DNA of 64,000 bases from Streptomyces sp. ISL-96 (GCF_018614035.1 NZ_JAGGPA010000055.1:62001-126000); one strand, 5' to 3'. Positions 27,111 to 37,530 are shown, numbered from the stretch's first letter. A program made the numbers and translations. Notes: generated by a model from the letters alone, not told the origin.

Positions 27111-28295
27111 CTACGGGGCCGGGTGGCCGATCAGGACCGTCGGGGCGCCCGCGACTCGGGTGAGGAAGACCGTCGCCGAACGCGGGCCGGACAGTTTCAT
27201 CTTGCGGCGGAGTTCCTCCGGCTCGATCGCCGAGCCGCGCTTCTTCACCGTCAGTACGCCGACCCCCCGCTCCCGCAGCAGCGCCTTCAGCTTCTTCAGG
27301 CTGAACGGGAGCTGGTCGGTGATCTCGTAGGCGGTGGCGTACGGAGTGGGGTGGAGTTCGTCCGCCGTCACGTACGCGATCGTCTCGTCGATCAGGCGGC
27401 CGCCCACCTGCCGCGCCACCTCCGCCACCAGATGCGAGCGGATCACCGCGCCGTCCGGCTCGTACAGGTAGCGGCCGACCTTGCCCGGCTCCGGATCCGG
27501 CAGGCCGGTGCCGAGGAGGCTGTGCGGGCCGGGGAGCAGGGTGGCCCGGATCGCCTTCGGGGCCGTGCCGAACCAGAACACCGCCTCCTTCACGTCGCCG
27601 CCGTCCGAGATCCACTCCGCTTCGGCGTCGTCCGGCACCGCCTCGTGCGGAACGCCCGGTGCGATCTTGAGTGCCGCGTGTGCGGACGTAAGGGCGGCTT
27701 CGATCGCCCAGGAGAGCGGCGGGGAGTACGCCTCCGGGTCGAAGATCCGGCCACGGCCGCCGCGTCGCGCCGGGTCTGCGAAGACCGCGTCGTACGGGGA
27801 TGTGTCGATGGTCGTTACGTCGGCGCAGCGGACCTCGATGAGCGAGGCGAGGCCCAGCTCCTCCGCGTTGGCGCGCGCCACCTCCACCGTCAGCGGGTCG
27901 CGGTCGACCGCCAGGACCGAGATCCCGGCGCGGGCCAGCGCGATCGCGTCGCCGCCGATGCCGCAGCACAGGTCCGCCACGCTCCGTACGCCGAGCGCGG
28001 CGAAGCGCCCGGCGCGGTACGTCGCCACGGTCGTGCGGGTGGCCTGCTCGACGCCGTTCGGGGTGAAGAACATCCGGTACGCGTCCTCGGCGCCGAACTT
28101 CGCCACCGCCCGCTGCCGCAGCCGGGCCTGCCCGAGCGCCGCCGAGACCAGCGGGGCGGGGTGATCGCGGCGCAGCCGCGTCGCGGTCGCCAGCTCGTCC
28201 GCGGGGTTGTGGTCGCGGAGCGCGGCGAGGAGGGCGCGGCCCTCTTCGGTGCGCAGGGCGGCGAAGGATTCCACGGCGTCAGGGGTGTCGTTCAC
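27111..28295 (-). CDS. Class I SAM-dependent methyltransferase with THUMP-like domain
   Basis: 394 residues. A helical N-terminal part precedes a Rossmann methyltransferase: motif I VADLCCGIGGDAIALARAG, acidic VLAVDRDPLTVEVA, motif IV-like DAVFADPARRGGRGR. The C-terminus (KKRGSAIEPEELRRKMKL, TVFLTRVAGAPTVLIG) matches the THUMP-like tail of actinobacterial proteins of this group. The DPARR motif suggests a nucleic-acid substrate, perhaps tRNA, but this is inference. GTG 28295 has CACAAT seven bases upstream. Confidence 0.85.
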   Translation of the reverse strand: MNDTPDAVESFAALRTEEGRALLAALRDHNPADELATATRLRRDHPAPLVSAALGQARLRQRAVAKFGAEDAYRMFFTPNGVEQATRTTVATYRAGRFAALGVRSVADLCCGIGGDAIALARAGISVLAVDRDPLTVEVARANAEELGLASLIEVRCADVTTIDTSPYDAVFADPARRGGRGRIFDPEAYSPPLSWAIEAALTSAHAALKIAPGVPHEAVPDDAEAEWISDGGDVKEAVFWFGTAPKAIRATLLPGPHSLLGTGLPDPEPGKVGRYLYEPDGAVIRSHLVAEVARQVGGRLIDETIAYVTADELHPTPYATAYEITDQLPFSLKKLKALLRERGVGVLTVKKRGSAIEPEELRRKMKLSGPRSATVFLTRVAGAPTVLIGHPAP

Positions 28296-28413
28296 GCGGT
28301 CAATTGTGGGCCAGCCGGGGGACGGGGCGCGCCCGGTCGCGGTGTCGCCCCGACGACGGTGTCGTGGGCTGACAAGATCCATCGCCATGCAACTAGTACG
28401 ACAAAAGGAAGAA

Positions 28414-29331
28414 ATGATCGGGAAAGGTGGCCGGCAGGCCCGTATGGTCCTGGCCGTCCTCCTCGTCGCCGCCATCGTCTCCGCATGCGCCACCGAGCCC
28501 GCCGGCACGCCGGAGCCGGGCGGACAGCGCGCCGCCGCACCCCCCGCCGGCCAGGAGCAGGCGTACCGGCAGGGGCCCGCCCGGGATCTGGCCGGGTACG
28601 CCGAGCAGCTGCGGCGCGCCCAGACCGTGCGCGTCGCCGCCGCCAAGAAGTGGGGGCTCGCACAGCCGCCGCTCGCCGCACCCCCGCCGCCCGCCGTGAA
28701 GCCGAAGATCACCACGCGCAAGGGCTTCGGGGCGGGGCGCGGGCTGCCGCCCGTCTTCACCACCGTCCCGGTCGAGGAGAAAGTCGTCTTCCTGACGATG
28801 GACGACGGCGCGGAGAAGGATCCGAGGCTGCTGCGGATGATGACCGAGCTGGGCATCCCCTACAGCGCGTTCCTCAGCAACTACCTGGTGCGTGAGAACT
28901 ACGGCTACTTCGAGCGGATGCAGGCGCGCGGCGTGTCCCTGCACAACCACACCCTCAATCACCGCTACATGCCCGGCCTTTCCTATGCCCAGCAGAAGCA
29001 CGAGATCTGCGGAATGCAGACCGTCCTCCAGAAGCGGTACGGCAAGCGGCCCCGGCTCTTCAGGCCGCCGTACGGCAACTACAACGCCGACACCCTGCGC
29101 GCCGCCCGCTCCTGCGGCATCAAGGCCGTGCCGCTGTGGGCCGCCGAGGCGTTCCCGGACCGGATGGAGTGGCGCGAGTGGGACCGCGACCTGCATCCCG
29201 GCGACATCATCCTCACGCACTTCCGCGGCAAGAAGCAGTGGAAGGGCACCATGCCGGACATGATCCGGCGGGTCATGAAGACGGTCACCGCCAAGGGGTA
29301 CGCCGTCGCCAGGCTGGAGGACTACCTGTGA
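28414..29331 (+). CDS. Lipoprotein polysaccharide deacetylase (first of tandem pair)
   Basis: 305 residues, a probable cell-wall or surface polysaccharide deacetylase outside the membrane. Lipoprotein signal [17 protein letters not shown] with lipobox VSAC, then a Pro/Ala linker. NodB homology domain: motif 1 FLTMDDG (Asp-Asp metal dyad), motif 2 HNHTLNH, motif 3 [11 protein letters not shown], motif 5 ILTHFRG. ATG 28414 has GGAAG at good spacing and fits the signal peptide; ATG 28387 is an alternative. The stop overlaps the start of a paralogue (GTGA). Confidence 0.88.
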   Translation: MIGKGGRQARMVLAVLLVAAIVSACATEPAGTPEPGGQRAAAPPAGQEQAYRQGPARDLAGYAEQLRRAQTVRVAAAKKWGLAQPPLAAPPPPAVKPKITTRKGFGAGRGLPPVFTTVPVEEKVVFLTMDDGAEKDPRLLRMMTELGIPYSAFLSNYLVRENYGYFERMQARGVSLHNHTLNHRYMPGLSYAQQKHEICGMQTVLQKRYGKRPRLFRPPYGNYNADTLRAARSCGIKAVPLWAAEAFPDRMEWREWDRDLHPGDIILTHFRGKKQWKGTMPDMIRRVMKTVTAKGYAVARLEDYL

Positions 29332-30209
29332 GGCGCGGGCACCGGCCGCTGGCCGGACTGCTGGCGGCCGGTGCGCTCGCGCTCACCGGATGCGCGCAGT
29401 CGGTGGACCCGATCGAGCGGCTGGGGAGGAAGGCGGTGCGCAGCGTGGCGCCGAAGGTCGAGGGGGCGGGGGCGGCGGGGGCGGTGGGAGCCGGCGGGGC
29501 CGCGGCCGCCGGGGTGCACGGCGCACCGGCCCCGCGCGCCGGGGCGTACGCGCGGTGGGGACTGCGGGAGCCGCTCCGTCCGGCGCCGGCGCCTCCGGTC
29601 CGTAAGCCGGCCCGGCCTTTCGTGGTGGACCGCGTACCGACCCGCGACAAGGTCGTTTTTCTTACCTTTGATGACGGTGCTGAGCGCGATCCGGAGTTCG
29701 TGCGGATGGTGGACGAGCTCAATCTGCCGATCAGCATGTTTCTGACGGACAGCGTGGCCTCGCCCGGGTACGACCACTTCGACCGGCTGAGGCGGGCGGG
29801 CGGCGGCCTCAGTACGGTGCAGAACCACGCGGTCGGCCACGTCTACCTGCCCGGCCTCCCGTACGCCGGACAGCGCGCCCAGATCTGCGGCCAGCAGGAC
29901 CGCCTGGAGGCCCGCTTCGGCGCGCGGCCTCGGCTCTTCCGGCCGCCGTACGGGGCGTACAACAACCAGACGCTGCGGGCGGCGGGCGACTGCGGGGTGG
30001 ACGCGGTGGTGCTGTGGGGTGCGTCGATGCAGATCAACGACCTGCGGTACGCGCACGGCGACCGGCTGCGGCCCGGCGACATCGTGCTCGCGCACTTCCG
30101 GGGGCCGGATGAGCTCAAGGGCTCGACGATCAGTGAGATGACGTCGCGGATGTTGCGCCGGATCCAGGAGCAGGGCTTCGCTGTGGCACGGCTGGAGGAC
30201 TACCTCTGA
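29328..30209 (+). CDS. Lipoprotein polysaccharide deacetylase (second of tandem pair)
   Basis: 293 residues, paralogous to the preceding gene along its whole length; both end ARLEDYL. Lipobox LTGC after a short hydrophobic stretch ([15 protein letters not shown]), then a Gly/Ala-rich linker. NodB motifs: [16 protein letters not shown] (the usual Ser/Thr after the first His is Ala), [11 protein letters not shown] and VLAHFRG. GTG overlaps the upstream stop, with GGAGG seven bases before. The pair is probably translated together. Natural substrate unknown. Confidence 0.88.
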   Translation: MRRGHRPLAGLLAAGALALTGCAQSVDPIERLGRKAVRSVAPKVEGAGAAGAVGAGGAAAAGVHGAPAPRAGAYARWGLREPLRPAPAPPVRKPARPFVVDRVPTRDKVVFLTFDDGAERDPEFVRMVDELNLPISMFLTDSVASPGYDHFDRLRRAGGGLSTVQNHAVGHVYLPGLPYAGQRAQICGQQDRLEARFGARPRLFRPPYGAYNNQTLRAAGDCGVDAVVLWGASMQINDLRYAHGDRLRPGDIVLAHFRGPDELKGSTISEMTSRMLRRIQEQGFAVARLEDYL

Positions 30210-30278
30210 CGGCGGGCGCGGCGGCCCGTGCGGCGCCCGGGCACAGGCGCGTCCGTCAACACGTACGGCGGCGTCGGA

Positions 30279-30305
30279 TTGGCACTCCGCTTGACCGAGT
30301 GCTAA
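30279..30305 (+). promoter_or_regulatory. CIRCE operator 1 (HrcA)
   Basis: TTGGCACTC - nine bases - GAGTGCTAA, one mismatch from the CIRCE consensus TTAGCACTC-N9-GAGTGCTAA. The -35 box of the groES promoter (TTGACC, 30291-30296) lies in its spacer, so HrcA binding would directly occlude RNA polymerase. Confidence 0.9.
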
Positions 30306-30319
30306 CCGCGTCATAGTCT
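30291..30319 (+). promoter_or_regulatory. Vegetative promoter of groES-groEL1
   Basis: TTGACC (30291-30296), 17 bp, TAGTCT (30314-30319), 134 bp upstream of the groES start and embedded between the two CIRCE elements. Confidence 0.85.
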
Positions 30320-30324
30320 CGGCG

Positions 30325-30351
30325 TTGGCACTCTCCAGTGGGGAGTGCCAG
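30325..30351 (+). promoter_or_regulatory. CIRCE operator 2 (HrcA)
   Basis: TTGGCACTC - nine bases - GAGTGCCAG, located at the expected transcription start. The second copy strengthens repression and would be included in the 5' UTR. Confidence 0.8.
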
Positions 30352-30452
30352 CAGTAGCGACGGGCAGGTCCGGCACCCGCGACGACGGAACCACCTGGTC
30401 GCCACCCAAAATCAGTTAACCCCGTGAGATCTCCGAAGGGGGAGACCGGACC

Positions 30453-30761
30453 GTGACGACCACCAGCTCCAAGGTTGCCATCAAGCCGCTTGAGGACCGC
30501 ATTGTGGTCCAGCCGCTCGACGCCGAGCAGACCACGGCCTCTGGCCTGGTCATCCCGGACACCGCCAAGGAGAAGCCCCAGGAGGGCGTCGTCCTGGCCG
30601 TGGGCCCGGGCCGCTTTGAGGACGGCAAGCGCCTTCCGCTCGACGTGGCCGTCGGCGACGTCGTGCTGTACAGCAAGTACGGCGGCACCGAGGTGAAGTA
30701 CAGCGGCGAGGAGTATCTCGTCCTCTCGGCTCGCGACGTGCTCGCGATCATCGAGAAGTAG
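30453..30761 (+). CDS. groES: Co-chaperonin GroES
   Basis: Heptameric lid of the GroEL chaperonin, 102 residues. It has [16 protein letters not shown], the mobile-loop region [35 protein letters not shown] and terminal [14 protein letters not shown] start behind GAAGGGGGAGA. Transcribed from a HrcA/CIRCE-controlled promoter together with groEL1, 94 bp downstream. Confidence 0.98.
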   Translation: MTTTSSKVAIKPLEDRIVVQPLDAEQTTASGLVIPDTAKEKPQEGVVLAVGPGRFEDGKRLPLDVAVGDVVLYSKYGGTEVKYSGEEYLVLSARDVLAIIEK

Positions 30762-30783
30762 TTCGCCCGAAGATTGCTTTTGA

Positions 30784-32472
<1,689 letters not shown>

Positions 32473-32487
32473 CGTCGTACGTCGCAC

Positions 32488-32536
32488 AAGGCCCTCGTTC
32501 CCACCGCTGAGCAGCGGTGGGAACGAGGGCCTTTCG
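32488..32536. terminator. Strong terminator after groEL1, bidirectional
   Basis: 21-bp perfect stem (32488-32508 with 32513-32533), arms beginning AAGGCCCTCGTTCCCACC, loop GAGC, followed by TTTCGCG. It can serve both groEL1 and the convergent SnoaL-like gene ending at 32545. Confidence 0.9.
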
Positions 32537-32544
32537 CGTACGTG

Positions 32545-33240
32545 TCAGCGCATGGCGCCGATCTGCCGCATCAGGCCCATGGCGTCCATGTGCCACCAGC
32601 CTTCCTGGATCTTGCCCTCGTGGCAGCTGAAGACCGTGGTGCCCGTCATGGTGCACTTCTTGCCCGTGGGAGCGACACCCATGAACTCACCCTTGTGAGT
32701 GCCGGTCCAGGTCCACAGCGTCACCACGTCGTCGCCCTCGGCCACCTGCTTGGTGATCTCGAAGCTGAAGTCGAAGCCGTTGCGCCAGGTGGTCACGTCG
32801 CTCCTGATGACGTCGGCGCCGGCCGTGGTGTCCTCCTCCTTCATGATGTCGTGGTCCCGGTAGTCGGCCGCGAACACCTCTTCGACGGCGTCGAGGTTGC
32901 CGCCGACGGCGATCTCGTCGAAGAACCGGTTGCACAGGTCCTTGTTCAACTGTTCGTCGCGGACCACATCGAGGTCGGTGAACGACGGCATCCCGTCACA
33001 GAGCGCCACCATCTCCTGGAAGGTGCGGTCGGTCTCCGGCAACTGGGAGTTCTTCATCGCCTCTTCGTACGATGGGAATTCGACGATCTCGACGTAGTGG
33101 TTCTTCTCGGACCGGTCATTGCCGATGATGTTGTGGGTGGCAGTCCGCTTGCCCTTGGTCTGCTCGGTCCACCTGTCCATGAGGCGGTTCATGTCTTCCA
33201 ACCGCTCGGTCTTGTAGTCGATCAGCTGTACGAATTTCAC
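32545..33240 (-). CDS. SnoaL-like (NTF2 fold) protein with N-terminal ferredoxin-like domain
   Basis: 231 residues in two parts. The first approximately 95 residues (KFVQLIDYKTERLEDMNRLM..., NHYVEIVEFPSYEEAMKNS) resemble a dimeric alpha-beta barrel domain. The rest is a SnoaL-like ester-cyclase/NTF2 domain (LCNRFFDEIAVGGNLDAVEE, FAADYRDHD, WTWTGTHKGEFMGVAPTGK, KIQEGWWHMDAMGLMRQIG). Substrate unknown; such proteins can be polyketide cyclases or simply small-ligand binders. GTG 33240 is chosen for the GGGAG five bases upstream; an ATG at 33282 lacks one. Accessory gene placed between groEL1 and a truncated DUF2264 gene. Confidence 0.75.
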   Translation of the reverse strand: MKFVQLIDYKTERLEDMNRLMDRWTEQTKGKRTATHNIIGNDRSEKNHYVEIVEFPSYEEAMKNSQLPETDRTFQEMVALCDGMPSFTDLDVVRDEQLNKDLCNRFFDEIAVGGNLDAVEEVFAADYRDHDIMKEEDTTAGADVIRSDVTTWRNGFDFSFEITKQVAEGDDVVTLWTWTGTHKGEFMGVAPTGKKCTMTGTTVFSCHEGKIQEGWWHMDAMGLMRQIGAMR

Positions 33241-33394
33241 GACGTCTCCCGAGCCTGCGAGTGGGGTATCGGATACGTCCATTTTAGTGAAATATGGCGT
33301 TTGTGCCGTCTCGGCCGAGTCGTAAGGGTCGTACCCGCACCCCAGGAGGCGCCGAGGTGGCTTCAGCAGAGTTTGATCATTCAACCGCGATCCA

Positions 33395-33424
33395 TTGACC
33401 TTCGATCGGTCCAGCTTCTAGATT
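33395..33424 (+). promoter_or_regulatory. Promoter of the DUF2264 gene
   Basis: TTGACC (33395-33400), 18 bp, TAGATT (33419-33424), 32 bp upstream of ATG 33457. A near-consensus vegetative promoter. Confidence 0.7.
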
Positions 33425-33456
33425 CCGGCACGGACTCCGGCAAGCAGGGGAGCATC

Positions 33457-34671
33457 ATGCCGTTCGGGAACCGCGACGACTGGGAATCGACGGCGGACCA
33501 GCTCCTGCTGGCCGTACGCCCCCACGCCACCCCGCGCCGCGCCCTGATCAACCTCCCCGGCTCCCGCCCCAGTTGCTCCGGGCCGCGCTCCGACGGTCTC
33601 GAAGGCTATGCGCGTACGTTCCTGCTCGCCGCTTTCCGGGTCGCCGGCGCGCAAGGCCACGACCCGCACGGCCACCTCGCCCGCTACGCCGAAGGCCTCA
33701 CCGCGGGCACCGAAAACCCGGTGAGCGACAGTGAGTTGACGCCCGCAGCCCCCGAGTCCTGGCCGCTCATGGCGGACGTACGCCAAGCCGTCGTCGAATC
33801 CGCCTCCATCGCCCTCGCCCTGCGCCTCACCCGCCCCTGGCTCTGGGACACCCTCGACGAGCGCACCCGCGCCCGCACCGTCGACTGGCTGCTGCCCGCC
33901 CTCGCCCCGTCCCCCGTCGACAACAACTGGTGGCTCTTCGGCCTCACCGTCGCCGGATTCCTCCAGGACCTCGGCATCGAGACCGACCGCGCGCGGGGCA
34001 CCATCGACCGCTCCCTCGCCCGCATCGAGGAATGGCACCTCGGCGACGGCTGGTACAGCGACGGCCCCAACCGCGCCTTCGACCACTACAACGCCTGGGC
34101 CCTGCACTTCTACCCCGTCCTGCACGCCCACCTCGCGGGCGACGAAGCACTCCTCGCCCGCTACGGCCCGCGCCTGCACGCCCAACTCGAAGCCGGGACC
34201 AGGATGTTCGACGCCAACGGTGCCCCCATGCCGTACGGCCGCTCCCTCACCTACCGCTTCGCCGCCGCGGCCGCCCCCTGGCTCGGCGCACTCACCGGCC
34301 ACACACCCCTCACGCCGGGCGCCACCCGCCGCCTGGCCTCCGGCACCCTGCGCTACTTCCTCGACCGGGGCGCGGTCGGCGCCGACGGGCTGCTGACGCT
34401 GGGCTGGCACGGCCCGTACGCCCCGGTCATCCAGGGCTACTCAGGCCCGGCCTCCCCCTATTGGGCCGCCAAGGGCTTCCTCGGCCTCCTCCTCCCCGCC
34501 CACCACCCGGCCTGGACCGACCCCGAAGAGCCGCTGCCCGCCGAGACCCGGGACGCCGTCACCACCCTCGGCCCGCCGAACATGCTGATCCAGTCCACGG
34601 CGGCCGACGGTCTCGTACCAAGCTTCGGCCGGGTCACTGAGGTCCGTACTTCCGGCCCGTCTTCGAACTGA
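33457..34671 (+). CDS. DUF2264 protein, apparently 3'-truncated
   Basis: 404 residues matching the N-terminal (alpha/alpha-barrel) half of DUF2264 proteins, which from memory usually run beyond 600 residues. Recognisable: GLEGYARTFLLAAFRVAG, DNNWWLFGLTVAGFLQ, WHLGDGWYSDGPNRAFDHYN, YGRSLTYRFAAAAA and MLIQSTAADGLV. After the last block the family C-terminus is missing; the final about 17 residues (SFGRVTEVRTSGPSSN) are antisense to the end of the convergent SDR gene. Family role is probably carbohydrate-related. RBS GGGGAG and a good promoter remain. Possibly a pseudogene. Confidence 0.7.
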   Translation: MPFGNRDDWESTADQLLLAVRPHATPRRALINLPGSRPSCSGPRSDGLEGYARTFLLAAFRVAGAQGHDPHGHLARYAEGLTAGTENPVSDSELTPAAPESWPLMADVRQAVVESASIALALRLTRPWLWDTLDERTRARTVDWLLPALAPSPVDNNWWLFGLTVAGFLQDLGIETDRARGTIDRSLARIEEWHLGDGWYSDGPNRAFDHYNAWALHFYPVLHAHLAGDEALLARYGPRLHAQLEAGTRMFDANGAPMPYGRSLTYRFAAAAAPWLGALTGHTPLTPGATRRLASGTLRYFLDRGAVGADGLLTLGWHGPYAPVIQGYSGPASPYWAAKGFLGLLLPAHHPAWTDPEEPLPAETRDAVTTLGPPNMLIQSTAADGLVPSFGRVTEVRTSGPSSN

Positions 34672-35407
34672 TCCCTCCCAGCAGCCCACGAGGCGCCAGC
34701 TTCACCGCGCCCATCAGCGCCTTGTACCGCGGGTCAGGCACCGACACCGTCTTCCCGCGCGCCAGATCACCCATCGCCGCCGCCACCAGCTTGTCCGCGT
34801 CGAGCCACATCCACCCCGGGATGTTGTCCGTCCCCATCCCGGCCCGCTCATGGAATTCCGTACGTACGAAACCGGGGCACAGCGCCATCAGCCGCACCCC
34901 GCTCCCCGCCAGGTCCCGGGCCGCGCCCTGCGTGAACTGCACGACCCACGCCTTCGAGGCGCCGTACGTCCCGCGCGGTACGAAGGCGGCGACGGACGCG
35001 ACGTTGACGACGCCGCCGCGCCCCCGCTCCTTCATGCCGGCCGTGGCAGCCGCCGTCAGCCGCAGAACCGCCTCGCAGTGCACCTTCAGCATCGTCAGCT
35101 CGTCGGCCATGGACACTTCGAGGAAGCGCCCCTTGTTGCCGAAGCCCGCGTTGTTGACCAGCAGATCCACCGGATGCCTGCGGTCCGACAGCCGCGCCTC
35201 GACGGACGCGATCCCGGCGTCCGTCGACAGGTCCGCGGTCAGCACCTCCGCCTCGATGCCGTGCAGATCGTGCAGTTCTGTCGCCTGTTCCTGGAGCCGC
35301 TCGGTGTCGCGGGCCACCAGCACCAGGTTGTGCCCGTCCGTGGCGAGGCGCCGCGCGAAGGCGGCGCCGATGCCTGCTGTCGCTCCGGTAATCAGTGCAG
35401 TCGTCAT
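34634..35407 (-). CDS. Short-chain dehydrogenase/reductase
   Basis: 257 residues, classical SDR. NAD(P)-binding TGATAGIGAAFARRLA at about 8-23, NNAGFG, catalytic Ser in NVASVAAF and Tyr/Lys in TYGASKAW, all present. VARDTERLQ after strand 2 suggests NADP preference. Substrate unknown. TAACGT lies seven bases before the ATG, so the mRNA is probably leaderless. Its 3' end overlaps the truncated DUF2264 gene by 38 bp. Confidence 0.9.
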   Translation of the reverse strand: MTTALITGATAGIGAAFARRLATDGHNLVLVARDTERLQEQATELHDLHGIEAEVLTADLSTDAGIASVEARLSDRRHPVDLLVNNAGFGNKGRFLEVSMADELTMLKVHCEAVLRLTAAATAGMKERGRGGVVNVASVAAFVPRGTYGASKAWVVQFTQGAARDLAGSGVRLMALCPGFVRTEFHERAGMGTDNIPGWMWLDADKLVAAAMGDLARGKTVSVPDPRYKALMGAVKLAPRGLLGGISSKTGRKYGPQ

Positions 35408-35414
35408 GCGGGGC

Positions 35415-35420
35415 ACGTTA
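35415..35420 (-). promoter_or_regulatory. Candidate leaderless -10 box of SDR gene
   Basis: TAACGT on the minus strand, seven bases before the ATG at 35407. Confidence 0.5.
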
Positions 35421-35477
35421 GTGCCCCGCCTGTCCCTGCCGCCCGCCCCGCCCGCCAGGCTTTGCGGCCCAGGACTG

Positions 35478-36131
35478 TCAGGAGACGTACTTGCGCGCCG
35501 CCAGTGCCTCCAGGTGCAGCGCCTCACCGGCCGCGAGCGTGCGCGGCAGCAGCTCGCGCTCCGTCGTCGCGGCCCTGAACTGCAGGCTGACCGTGACGTC
35601 GTGGTCCGGCCGGTGCAGGATCTCGATGGCGTCGCCCGCCCGTATCCCGCCGGGCTCGATCACGCGCAGGTACGCCCCGGGAGCGGCCTGCCGCGTGAAG
35701 CGCTTGACCCAGCCCTTCTCGCCGAGGGCCTGCGCGAACGTACGGCACGGAATGCGGCTGGAGGTCACCTCCAGGACCAAGGCGGCGCCGACGCGCCAGC
35801 GTTCGCCGATGAGCGCGCCGTTCACGTCGAGCCCGAGGGTGGTGAGGTTCTCGCCGAACGAGCCGTTGGCCAGCGTGCGCCCCAGCTCGCGCTCCCAGCC
35901 GTCGAGGTCCTCGCGCGCGAAGGCGTACACCGCCTGGTCGTCACCACCGTGGTGGCGCTTGTTGCACACGGCGTCCCCGACCAGGCCTCCCGCCCCGACG
36001 CCCTTGGGCCCGGGCGCCACCACCCGAACGGGCCCGTCGACGGGCTGCTTGTTGATGCCGGTGGTGCCACCCGGAGCGTCGGCGTAGTCCATGGCCTCGG
36101 CGCGGCCCATGTTCACGGTCAGAAGCTTCAT
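35478..36131 (-). CDS. MOSC domain protein
   Basis: 217 residues, a single MOSC domain as found in molybdenum-cofactor sulfurase C-termini and YiiM-like reductases of N-hydroxylated compounds. Landmarks: NKRHHGGDDQAVYAFARED, GSFGENLTTLGLDV, IGERWRVGAALVLEVTSSR, and the conserved Cys in RIPCRTF. The C-terminal region DAIEILHRPDHDVTV follows. TAACGT is six bases upstream of ATG 36131. Divergent from the LysR gene across 80 bp, which may control it. Confidence 0.88.
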   Translation of the reverse strand: MKLLTVNMGRAEAMDYADAPGGTTGINKQPVDGPVRVVAPGPKGVGAGGLVGDAVCNKRHHGGDDQAVYAFAREDLDGWERELGRTLANGSFGENLTTLGLDVNGALIGERWRVGAALVLEVTSSRIPCRTFAQALGEKGWVKRFTRQAAPGAYLRVIEPGGIRAGDAIEILHRPDHDVTVSLQFRAATTERELLPRTLAAGEALHLEALAARKYVS

Positions 36132-36137
36132 GGCCGA

Positions 36138-36143
36138 ACGTTA
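36138..36143 (-). promoter_or_regulatory. Candidate leaderless -10 box of MOSC gene
   Basis: TAACGT on the minus strand, six bases before the ATG at 36131. Confidence 0.5.
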
Positions 36144-36199
36144 ACCGGCCATGACTCAAAGTCGCTCGCCAGTAATCTGCGGCAAACCCAAGAGGCGCT

Positions 36200-36205
36200 T
36201 ATGCT
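36200..36205 (+). promoter_or_regulatory. Candidate leaderless -10 box of LysR gene
   Basis: TATGCT, six bases, then GTG 36212; the GAAGG between them is too close to the start to serve as a Shine-Dalgarno. Confidence 0.5.
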
Positions 36206-36211
36206 TGAAGG

Positions 36212-37108
36212 GTGATCGAAGCCCGTCATCTCCGTATCCTGCGCGCCGTGGCCGCCACCGGCTCCTTCTCCGCCGCCGCGCGCGAACTCGGCTGCACGCA
36301 GCCCGCCGTGAGCCAGCAGATGAAGGCCCTCGAACTGTCCGCCGGCACCACGCTGCTCATCCGTACGGGCCGCGAGATGCGCCTCACCCAGGCGGGCGAG
36401 GTCCTGGTCCGGCACGCGGTCGGCATCCTCGCCGGGCTGACCGCCGCCGAGGAGGAGGTCGCCGCCATCGCGGGCCTGCGCGCCGGACGCGTACGCCTGG
36501 TGTCGTTCCCCAGCGGCAGCTCCACCCTCGTCCCCACCGCGCTGGCCGCCCTGCGCGCCGCCCACCCCGGCACCCGCGTGTCGCTGGTCGACGCGGAGCC
36601 CCCGCGCTCGGTCGAGATGCTGCGCGAGGGCGACTGCGACGTGGCGCTGGCGTTCCGTTACGGGCCCGGCGGCGCCGCCGAGGACTGGAACGACCTGGTC
36701 GTACGCCCGCTGCTCACCGACCGTCTCGTCGGCCTGGTCCCCGAGGGGCACCGGCTCGCGGACGCGGGTCAGGTCGGCATCGGGGAACTGGCCGACGAGC
36801 CGTGGATCGCGGGCTGCCCGCGTTGCCGCAGTCAGCTGGTCGAGGCGTGCGAGAGCGCGGGCTTCACGCCCCGGATCGATTTCGCGACCGACGACTACCC
36901 GGCCGTGATCGGCCTGGTCGGCGCCGGCCTGGGGGTCGCGGTCCTGCCCGAGCTGGCGATGGAGTCCGTACGTCCGAAGGGTGCGCGCACCGTGGCGGTG
37001 GAACCGGCCGTGCGGCGCGAGATCGTGGCGCTCACACTCCCGGACCTGGCTCAGGTGCCGGCGGTGGCGGCCACACTCGACCAGCTGGCGCTGGCCGCGG
37101 CTCGCTGA
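36212..37108 (+). CDS. LysR-family transcriptional regulator
   Basis: 298 residues. N-terminal winged helix: HLRILRAVAATGSFSAAARE, then LGCTQPAVSQQMKALE. The effector-binding domain of about 200 residues follows (LVSFPSGSSTLVPTALAAL, GAGLGVAVLPELA). It contains CPRCRSQLVEAC, Cys residues that might respond to redox, which is speculative. Divergent arrangement with the MOSC gene over 80 bp suggests that gene as a target. Confidence 0.92.
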   Translation: MIEARHLRILRAVAATGSFSAAARELGCTQPAVSQQMKALELSAGTTLLIRTGREMRLTQAGEVLVRHAVGILAGLTAAEEEVAAIAGLRAGRVRLVSFPSGSSTLVPTALAALRAAHPGTRVSLVDAEPPRSVEMLREGDCDVALAFRYGPGGAAEDWNDLVVRPLLTDRLVGLVPEGHRLADAGQVGIGELADEPWIAGCPRCRSQLVEACESAGFTPRIDFATDDYPAVIGLVGAGLGVAVLPELAMESVRPKGARTVAVEPAVRREIVALTLPDLAQVPAVAATLDQLALAAAR

Positions 37109-37188
37109 GCGGCGTCAATGCAGGGGGCTGATGCGGTCCTCGGCGCTGGCTGCGGTCCTTGGTGCGGCCATGGCGCAGAAACGTTCCT

Positions 37189-37530
37189 TCAGAGGGTTGG
37201 CTTCATGTGGTCGGCGTGGGTGGCGGGCCCGGTCGAAGCCGTGATGAGGCGGTTGCGCGCGCGGCCCATCAGCTCTTCTCGCTCGTCCTCGGTCAGTCCG
37301 CCCCATACGCCGTAGGGCTCACGCACCGCAAGGGCGTGCGCCGCACATTCCGCGCGTACCGGGCACCTCATGCAAACCTCCTTAGCCGAGTTCTCACGCG
37401 CACTCCGCGCCGCGCCCCGCTCTCCCTCCGGATGAAAGAAGAGCGAGCTGTCCACCCCGCGGCACGCTGCGAGCAGCTGCCAGTCCCACAGGTCGGCGTT
37501 GGGTCCGGGAAGGCGGGAGAAATCTGCCAT
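37189..37530 (-). CDS. whiD: WhiB-like iron-sulfur regulator WhiD
   Basis: 113 residues. The four [4Fe-4S] cysteines are C23, C53, C56 and C62 (CMRCPVRAEC); the GVWGG beta-turn and LTEDEREELMGRARNR complete the Wbl core. Position immediately beside bldM, and the link groEL1-whiD-ECF sigma-guaB, identify it as WhiD, orthologous to mycobacterial WhiB3. In S. coelicolor WhiD is needed for late sporulation. SD AGGGG on the minus strand seven bases before the ATG. The upstream region carries two palindromes. Confidence 0.93.
   Translation of the reverse strand: MADFSRLPGPNADLWDWQLLAACRGVDSSLFFHPEGERGAARSARENSAKEVCMRCPVRAECAAHALAVREPYGVWGGLTEDEREELMGRARNRLITASTGPATHADHMKPTL

Noticed and set aside
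27123-28895. Plus-strand 590-codon frame opposite the THUMP-like methyltransferase
   Set aside because: Antisense to a gene with clear motifs; composition of a shadow ORF.
32542-33456. In-frame upstream extension of the DUF2264 gene
   Set aside because: Runs antisense to the SnoaL-like gene and across its promoter; the start at 33457 has a promoter and RBS.
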